Source: Parvibaculum sp002684405
GTDB lineage: Bacteria > Pseudomonadota > Alphaproteobacteria > Parvibaculales > Parvibaculaceae
DNA length: 64,000 bases
Assembly (NCBI GenBank): GCA_965140395.1
Contig: OZ223206.1
Span: 434,001 to 498,000, forward strand
Direction of reading: 5' to 3'
The number at the start of each line of letters is the position of its first letter. Position 1 is the first letter of the stretch. The notes under the pieces are model-generated. The model was not told the DNA's origin. It saw nothing but the letters and a program-made list of their open reading frames with translations, and searched no databases. Both the position numbers and the translations under genes were made by a program. Positions 59,161-64,000 of this stretch are shown here, in pieces.

Positions 59161-60026
59161 GTATAGACGTCGAGCCGCTGCCCCCGCTCATGATCGAACC
59201 GGCGGTGCGCGAAGCGCTGCTTGAGGATCTCGGCCGCGCGGGCGACATCACCACCCAGGCGACCGTGCCCGCCGAAGCGAAAGCGCGCGTGCTTCTCAAT
59301 GCGCGCGTGCCGGGCCGCGTCTCGGGCCTCGACTGCGCGCGCATGTCGTTCCGCCTCATCGACCCGGCTCTCAAGGTCGCGGTGGTGAAGCCGGACGGCT
59401 CCGACGTCATGCCGGGCGACACCATCGCCGCCATCGAGGGCCCTGCCCGCTCGATCCTGACGGGCGAGCGCGTGGCGCTCAATTTCATGGGGCATATGTC
59501 GGGCATCGCGACCGCCACCCGCGAAATCGCCAATGCCATCGCGCATACCAGGGCGCGCATCTGCTGCACGCGCAAGACGACGCCGGGGCTGCGCCTCTTT
59601 GAAAAATATGCCGTGCGCTGCGGCGGCGGCATGAACCATCGCTTCGGCCTCGACGATGCGGTGCTCATCAAGGACAACCACATCGCCGTCGCAGGCGGGG
59701 TTACCGCCGCCATCAAGGCCGCCCAGGCCCATGCGGGGCATCTGGTAAAGATCGAATGCGAGGTCGATACGCTGGAGCAGCTGGCAGAAGCGCTGGAAGC
59801 GGGCGTCGATGCGGTGCTGCTCGACAATATGGGCCCGGAGACGCTGGCCGAAGCCGTGCGGCTCGTCGACGGCCGCGCCATCACCGAGGCCTCGGGCCGC
59901 GTCACGGCGGAAACGGCGCCTGCGCTTGCGGAAGCCGGTGTGGACCTCATTTCCAGCGGCTGGATCACCCATTCCGCCCCGACGCTCGATATCGGCCTCG
60001 ATTTCGACAGTCTGACGGCGTCCTGA
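59157..60026 (+). CDS. nadC: nicotinate-nucleotide pyrophosphorylase (carboxylating)
   Basis: 289 residues. It converts quinolinate and PRPP to nicotinate mononucleotide. Signatures: LLEDLGRAGDITTQATVP near the start, VALNFMGHMSGIATATREIANA, CTRKTTPGLRLFEKYAVRCGGGMNHRFGL in parts (substrate and PRPP loop) and KIECEVDTLEQL, VLLDNMGPE and SSGWITHSAP. It is coupled to nadB by an ATGA overlap. Confidence 0.97.
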   Translation: MSIDVEPLPPLMIEPAVREALLEDLGRAGDITTQATVPAEAKARVLLNARVPGRVSGLDCARMSFRLIDPALKVAVVKPDGSDVMPGDTIAAIEGPARSILTGERVALNFMGHMSGIATATREIANAIAHTRARICCTRKTTPGLRLFEKYAVRCGGGMNHRFGLDDAVLIKDNHIAVAGGVTAAIKAAQAHAGHLVKIECEVDTLEQLAEALEAGVDAVLLDNMGPETLAEAVRLVDGRAITEASGRVTAETAPALAEAGVDLISSGWITHSAPTLDIGLDFDSLTAS

Positions 60027-60062
60027 CACCCTTTCTCCTTGCTGCCATGGAAGAGTGTTTTC

Positions 60063-60076
60063 TAGACTTCGGTCTA
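60063..60076 (+). promoter_or_regulatory. small hairpin with a C(TTCG)G tetraloop upstream of an SDR gene
   Basis: TAGACTTCGGTCTA: arms TAGAC/GTCTA around TTCG, a very stable RNA tetraloop. It could also be a short palindromic operator. It lies 34 bases before the SDR start, between nadC and that gene. Confidence 0.4.
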
Positions 60077-60109
60077 CAAAAACACATCAAAGCATCAGGG
60101 AGGAACATC

Positions 60110-60922
60110 ATGAGCACCGCGAACGGGCGGCAATCCATCTTCATCACCGGCGCGGCTTCCGGCATGGGCCGCGAAACGGCGAAGCTCTTTCACGGCAAGG
60201 GCTGGTTCGTCGGCGGTTTCGACGTCAATGCGGAGGGCCTTGCCTCGCTCGAAAAGGAGCTGGGCGCCGACAACTGCATGACGCGCACGCTCGACGTCAC
60301 CGACCTTGAGGATTACCGCAAGGCCGTCGCCGCCTTCGGCGAGGCGACCGGCGGACGCATGGACATTCTCTACAACAATGCCGGGATCGGTCGCGGCGGT
60401 CTCTTCGCCGATATGGCCTATGAAGACATCATGGCCGTAGTGAATGTGAATTTCGTCGGTGTACTGAACGGCATCCATGTCGCGCTGCCGCTTTTGAAGG
60501 CGACCGACAATTCGCTCTGCTTCACCACATCCTCTTCCTCCGCCACCTATGGCATGCCGGGCATTGCCGTCTATTCGGCAACCAAGCATGCGGTGAAGGG
60601 GCTCACCGAAGCGCTTTCCATCGAGTTCCGCCTCATCGGCGTGCGCGCGGCGGATGTGCTGCCGGGACTCATCGACACGCCCATCCTGCCGGAAGGCACA
60701 GTGGAGGCCGCACCGAAGGAAGGTTTGTTCCGCGCCATTCCGCCGGTCGAGGTCGCAAAATCCGTCTGGGAGGCCTACAACTCCGACAAGCTGCACTGGT
60801 ATGTGCCGCCGGAACTCGTCGAACTCGACAAGGCCGCTGGCAACTCGCCGGAAGCCGTACGCGAGCAGATCGCCTCTACCGGTCCGCTTGCCGCGATTTT
60901 CGAGGAAATGCAGAAGCAGTAA
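60110..60922 (+). CDS. SDR family oxidoreductase
   Basis: 270 residues. ITGAASGMGRETAKLF is the cofactor motif, NNAGIGRGG follows, catalytic Ser in TSSSSATYG and Tyr/Lys in YSATKHAV are present. The C-terminus extends past the usual SDR end (PPELVELDKAAGNSPEAV). Substrate unknown. ATG 60110 has a GGGAGGAA site. It has its own leader with a small hairpin and is followed by a strong terminator, so it is probably separate from nadABC. Confidence 0.85.
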   Translation: MSTANGRQSIFITGAASGMGRETAKLFHGKGWFVGGFDVNAEGLASLEKELGADNCMTRTLDVTDLEDYRKAVAAFGEATGGRMDILYNNAGIGRGGLFADMAYEDIMAVVNVNFVGVLNGIHVALPLLKATDNSLCFTTSSSSATYGMPGIAVYSATKHAVKGLTEALSIEFRLIGVRAADVLPGLIDTPILPEGTVEAAPKEGLFRAIPPVEVAKSVWEAYNSDKLHWYVPPELVELDKAAGNSPEAVREQIASTGPLAAIFEEMQKQ

Positions 60923-60924
60923 CG

Positions 60925-60963
60925 AAAATGGCGGCGCCCTTTTCAGGAGCGCCGCCATTTTTC
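60925..60963 (+). terminator. intrinsic terminator between the SDR and SleB-type genes
   Basis: AAATGGCGGCGC (60926-60937) and GCGCCGCCATTT (60949-60960) form a 12-bp stem around an 11-base loop, then more T's. It lies between convergent genes and has A's on the left for the other strand. Confidence 0.9.
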
Positions 60964-60980
60964 ATCGGTCTGCCGCCGGA

Positions 60981-61748
60981 TCAGCCGTCGCTGCTGGAGG
61001 CGAGCTCGGTCTTCTTCATGGGCGCATCGCCTTTCAGGCGGTAGAAGATATGCCGCCCGACCTTCGTGACCTCGACCATGTTGTTCGCCCAGCGGGGCCG
61101 CACATAATCGGCGTGATAGAAAAGCGCCTTGCCCACCACATTGTCGCGGACACGGCCCAGCAAGGCCTGCTCGGCCACGCTGCGCGCCTGCCGCCAGGCC
61201 CGGCGGTCATGCGGCTTTTCCGACATGCCGTCGCAGGTGAAGGAAAACTGGCAGCCCGTCGTCAGCTTGGAGCCCTGATAGACCACATCGCAGACATTGT
61301 CCGGATAGAGGTTCGATTTCACCCGATTGAGGATCACTTCGGCCACGGCGAGCTGGCCTTTCAGCGTCTCGCCCCGCGCCTCGTAATAGATGCCGATGGA
61401 CAGGCACTGCCGCTGACGGTCCAGCGCGGCCACGTCGACATCGGCGACGGGGCGCTTGAATTCCATCAGGCCCGGCTGGTCCTTCTCGGCGGCGGCCAGC
61501 TTGTAGGTGGGCTGCACGAGGTCGGTCGGCTTCATGGTGGGCTTGGGCGGCATCCAGGGCAGCTTGCGGCCCGGCGTCGTCGCCATCGCAACCATGGGAA
61601 CGCTCGCAGGGGTCACGACGGGCGCAGACGTACCGGCAGCGTGGAACACGGCCCCGCCGACGACACCAAGGCACAACAGCGAAACCGCCGCATATGCCGT
61701 ACCCTTGAATATGTGGCCCAGTTCGAGCCACTCCATGACCTTGCGCAT
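60981..61748 (-). CDS. cell wall hydrolase, SleB/Hydrolase_2 family
   Basis: 255 residues from ATG 61748; a GTG at 61817 would add 23. One transmembrane helix near residues 15-35 (GTAYAAVSLLCLGVVGGAVFH) anchors it. The C-terminal domain has the SleB-type signature: CLSIGIYYEARGETLKGQLAVAEVILNRV, then CDVVYQGSKLTTGCQFSF and ALFYHADYVRPRWANNM, with the catalytic Glu in YYEARGE. Outside spores these enzymes cleave peptidoglycan during growth or division. It is convergent with the SDR gene. Confidence 0.85.
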   Translation of the reverse strand: MRKVMEWLELGHIFKGTAYAAVSLLCLGVVGGAVFHAAGTSAPVVTPASVPMVAMATTPGRKLPWMPPKPTMKPTDLVQPTYKLAAAEKDQPGLMEFKRPVADVDVAALDRQRQCLSIGIYYEARGETLKGQLAVAEVILNRVKSNLYPDNVCDVVYQGSKLTTGCQFSFTCDGMSEKPHDRRAWRQARSVAEQALLGRVRDNVVGKALFYHADYVRPRWANNMVEVTKVGRHIFYRLKGDAPMKKTELASSSDG

Positions 61749-62166
61749 CGTTCTCTTTACCGACTGCGTTGTTGTACTTTCAGGGTCCTCTTTTCCGCCT
61801 GCGCCTTCCGTTCCCACTCAACATACCGTTGGAACGTAAAGTCGCTGGAGGTTCCGTCGCTCAGATATTTCGAGGTTCGGACAGACCTGCAGACACAGCA
61901 CTCATTCGTGCCAGAGCCCGACCGCATTCATACTCGGGGCGGCATTCCGGGCGTAAACCTTCTCAAGTCGCTGGCGTGGGTAACACACGCTTTGCGAGGT
62001 GGGCAACGTAATAAGTTGACGCACCCTTAACGGCCGCACCTAACCTGCTGAATTCTCACAGGTTTTCCGACATAAATTCTGTGCAAAGAAACGCGCGAAA
62101 CGGCTTTCCCGGCCCACATAACGTAAAAGAAAGTGGTATCGAACGACTCAAATTCAAGAGGCGTTG
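61749..62166. other. 418-base region between the SleB-type gene and meaB
   Basis: No gene, tRNA or clear terminator is seen. It holds the SleB-type promoter on the left; the longer alternative start of that gene (GTG 61817) would use part of it. AT content rises toward 62040-62130, with CCTGCTGAATTCTCACAGG an imperfect inverted repeat. A small open frame at 62133-62315 overlaps meaB and is not supported. Confidence 0.5.
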
Positions 62167-63126
62167 TTAATGGTCTCCATCACGCCATTTTCGTTGCAGA
62201 CGCGATGAAAGATCCGCATGCAGCGCAAAGGGAGAGCGCTGCGCATCGGACGAAATCTCTTCCGCCACAAGGGAAAGCCCTTCCCGCCCAAACCGTCCGC
62301 CCAAGGATGATCTGACCCAGGACAATCCCTGATCCCGCCGCTTGCCGGGAAGAATATCATCCGCAGACAGATGGGTTCCATGCGCCTCGATCTCGTCCAC
62401 GAGGCCGGCCACCCCCTCCCCCTTCGTGGCGGAGACGGTGAGCACCTTCACCTGCCATCCGGTCGAGGGAGCTTCGGACAGGCCGAGCGCCCCGCGAACG
62501 TCGGCGACCGCCCGGCTCGCGGCAGGGCCCATATCGGCCTTGGTGACGAGCGTGATGTCCGGCACTTCCATGATGCCCGCCTTCATGAATTGCAGGCTGT
62601 CGCCCGAGCCCGGCTGGATGCAGAAGACGACCGTGTCGGCGACATCGGCAATGTCGGTTTCCGACTGGCCGATCCCGACCGTTTCCACCAGCACCACGTC
62701 GAAGACGGCGCGCATCAGGACGAGCGCCGGGAAGGTGAGGTCCGCGAGCCCGCCAAGGCGCTCGCGGGCAGCCATGGAACGGATGAAAACGCCCTGATCG
62801 GCGGGGTCCGTCACCATGCGCGTCCGGTCGCCCAGAAGCGCGCCGCGTGTGCGTCGGCTTGAGGGGTCCACGGCGATAATACCGACGGTTTTCCCCCGTT
62901 TTCGCCATTCGGAGACCATCGCATTGGTCAGCGTGGATTTGCCCACGCCGGGCGGGCCGGTCAGGCCGGCGACCGTCGCTCTGGGCGCCGCCCAGGCGGC
63001 ATCCAGCAGTTCCACGGTGCGCGGATCGTCGGGGGCCGCCTCCACGGCGGCCAGCGCCCGGGCGAGCGCGGCCTTGCCGCCTTTCAGCAGCTCATCGAGC
63101 GCGGGAATGTCGAGCCGCCTTGCCAC
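62167..63126 (-). CDS. meaB: methylmalonyl-CoA mutase-associated GTPase MeaB (ArgK)
   Basis: 319 residues from GTG 63126 with a GAGG site. G3E family P-loop GTPase: Walker A GPPGVGKSTLTNAMV, IIAVDPSSRRTRGALLGDRTRM, switch region VETVGIGQSETDIADVAD and TKAD specificity. MeaB protects and loads adenosylcobalamin enzymes, mainly methylmalonyl-CoA mutase. mutA/mutB are not in the window. It begins 6 bases after the ppdK stop on the same strand. Confidence 0.93.
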   Translation of the reverse strand: MARRLDIPALDELLKGGKAALARALAAVEAAPDDPRTVELLDAAWAAPRATVAGLTGPPGVGKSTLTNAMVSEWRKRGKTVGIIAVDPSSRRTRGALLGDRTRMVTDPADQGVFIRSMAARERLGGLADLTFPALVLMRAVFDVVLVETVGIGQSETDIADVADTVVFCIQPGSGDSLQFMKAGIMEVPDITLVTKADMGPAASRAVADVRGALGLSEAPSTGWQVKVLTVSATKGEGVAGLVDEIEAHGTHLSADDILPGKRRDQGLSWVRSSLGGRFGREGLSLVAEEISSDAQRSPFALHADLSSRLQRKWRDGDH

Positions 63127-63132
63127 CGGCCC

Positions 63133-64000
63133 TCAGGTCTCCCGCGCAAGCGCGGCCTGCGCCGCCGCCAGCCGGGCGATCGGCACGCGATAGGGCGAGC
63201 AGGACACATAGTCGAGGCCCACTTCTTCGCAGAAATAGATCGAGGACGGGTCGCCGCCATGCTCGCCGCAAATGCCGAGCTTGATGCCCTCGCGCGTGGC
63301 GCGGCCCCGTTCGGCGGCGATCTTCACCAGCTCGCCCACGCCGTCCAGATCGAGCGAGACGAAGGGATCCTGCGCGATGAGGTTCTTTTGCAGATAGTCG
63401 TTGATGAAGGTCGCGGCGTCGTCGCGGCTGATACCGAAAGTCGTCTGCGTAAGATCGTTCGTGCCGAAGGAGAAGAACTCCGCCGTCTCGGCGATCTCGC
63501 CCGCCATCAGCGCGGCGCGCGGCAGCTCGATCATGGTGCCGACGTGATATTCGATCTCGGCGCCATGTTCCTTGCTCACTTCCTCGGCGACCGCCACGAT
63601 ACGCGCCTTCAGGAAGTCGAGTTCGGCCTTCATGGCGACGAGCGGCACCATGATTTCCGGTATCACATGTTCGCCGGTCTTCTTGCCTGCTTCCAGCGCA
63701 CCCTCGAAAATCGCACGCGCCTGCATTTCGTAGATTTCCGGGAAGGTGATGCCGAGGCGGCAGCCGCGATGGCCGAGCATGGGGTTCGCTTCCGCCAGCT
63801 CCATCAGGCGGCGGCGCAGATCGGCGGCGGGCATGCCCGTATCTTCCGCCACTTCCGCGATTTCCTCGTCGGTCTTGGGCAGGAATTCATGCAGCGGCGG
63901 GTCCAGCAGGCGGATCGTCACGGGCAGGCCGTGCATGATCTCGAAGAGCTGGCGGAAATCGTCGCGCTGCACGGGCAGAATTTTCGACAGCGGTTCGCGG
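63133..64000 (-). CDS. ppdK: pyruvate phosphate dikinase, C-terminal part
   Basis: About 289 codons are present; the gene continues off the right edge (the reading frame is open from LSKILPVQRDDF at the boundary). It makes PEP from pyruvate, ATP and phosphate. This is the PEP/pyruvate domain: GCRLGITFPEIYEMQARAIFEGAL in part, VPLVAMKAELDFL, GTMIELPRAALMAGEIA, FSFGTNDLTQTTFGISRDDA and the catalytic Cys in ICGEHGGDPSSI. The N-terminal ATP-grasp and phosphohistidine domains lie outside. Confidence 0.95.
   Translation of the reverse strand, partial: REPLSKILPVQRDDFRQLFEIMHGLPVTIRLLDPPLHEFLPKTDEEIAEVAEDTGMPAADLRRRLMELAEANPMLGHRGCRLGITFPEIYEMQARAIFEGALEAGKKTGEHVIPEIMVPLVAMKAELDFLKARIVAVAEEVSKEHGAEIEYHVGTMIELPRAALMAGEIAETAEFFSFGTNDLTQTTFGISRDDAATFINDYLQKNLIAQDPFVSLDLDGVGELVKIAAERGRATREGIKLGICGEHGGDPSSIYFCEEVGLDYVSCSPYRVPIARLAAAQAALARET

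Noticed and set aside
60063..60076. NemR-type TetR operator
   Set aside because: The palindrome TAGAC-N4-GTCTA is two bases shorter than the NemR box as I recall it, and no TetR gene is near.
62133..62315. A 60-codon plus-strand gene before meaB
   Set aside because: It overlaps the end of meaB on the other strand, has no ribosome-binding site that I can see and no recognisable sequence.
1..64000. tRNA genes, CRISPR arrays, insertion sequences, prophage
   Set aside because: I saw no cloverleaf T-arm pattern, spaced direct-repeat array, transposase motif or phage gene in the window.

Overview
The window is GC-rich, densely packed chromosomal DNA from a free-living alphaproteobacterium. Several things point that way: a NadQ-type NAD regulator beside nadABC, a Usg family gene, a Zur of the proteobacterial type, the gene block for a metallo-hydrolase, HDAC-like protein, xseB, ispA, dxs, tlyA and a TrmA-type methylase, and many acyl-CoA and short-chain dehydrogenase genes. 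A Parvibaculum-like or related Rhizobiales-like lineage fits the gene content, but this is inference; no rRNA or tRNA gene is present to fix it. I saw no phage, transposase, CRISPR array or tRNA.

Layout. 1-6.2 kb: end of a CDF metal transporter gene, pdxH, a 17 kDa-type lipoprotein, a Sel1 protein, a CbpA-like DnaJ, fabI, aroC and a small membrane protein. 6.2-13.5 kb: a minus-strand operon for MEP isoprenoid synthesis and RNA modification (MBL, HDAC-like, xseB, ispA, dxs, tlyA, TrmA-type methylase). 13.5-26.7 kb: mixed metabolic genes (acyl-CoA dehydrogenase, SDR, Sua5, VOC, FkbM, serine hydrolase, FAD oxidase, CorC-like, GNAT), an XRE-type regulator divergent from a tautomerase, and an SRAP protein divergent from zur. 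26.8-36 kb: secreted small proteins, an SDR, a ModE-like regulator, a sugar dehydrogenase, then a minus-strand group with an AcuI-type reductase, an acyl/aryl-CoA ligase, a LysE exporter and a ThDP enzyme. 36-44.5 kb: usg, pyrC, a heptosyltransferase-like gene, ygfZ-tag, a bactofilin, a flavin oxidase with a 3' minisatellite, a KAS III and a cation exchanger. 44.5-50.8 kb: a stress-type cluster (ferric-reductase-like flavoprotein, Lon-like protease, two universal stress proteins). 50.9-60 kb: an NAD block (HD protein, phosphatase, nadQ, a TonB receptor, nadABC). 60-64 kb: SDR, SleB-type hydrolase, meaB and the end of ppdK.

Working together. The clearest regulatory story is the NAD block. nadQ encodes a Nudix-like sensor with a degenerate catalytic box plus a winged helix. 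Two 17-bp palindromes of the form ATGCTCA-N3-TGAGCAT lie upstream of nadA, in the region shared with a divergent TonB-dependent receptor. That receptor gene has a strong intrinsic terminator in its own leader, 39 nt before the start codon, which suggests premature-termination control.

Several structural oddities are not explained by ordinary gene content: a perfect terminator facing the wrong way between two minus-strand genes (34843-34876), a 335-base non-coding region before usg with three inverted repeats including CIRCE-like half-sites, a 30-bp tandem repeat in the 3' end of a coding region, a palindromic repeat element inside the nadA-nadB interval, and a ribosome-binding site buried in a hairpin before a four-codon mini-ORF in front of the lipoprotein gene. 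Nothing here is obviously a new defence or mobile system.
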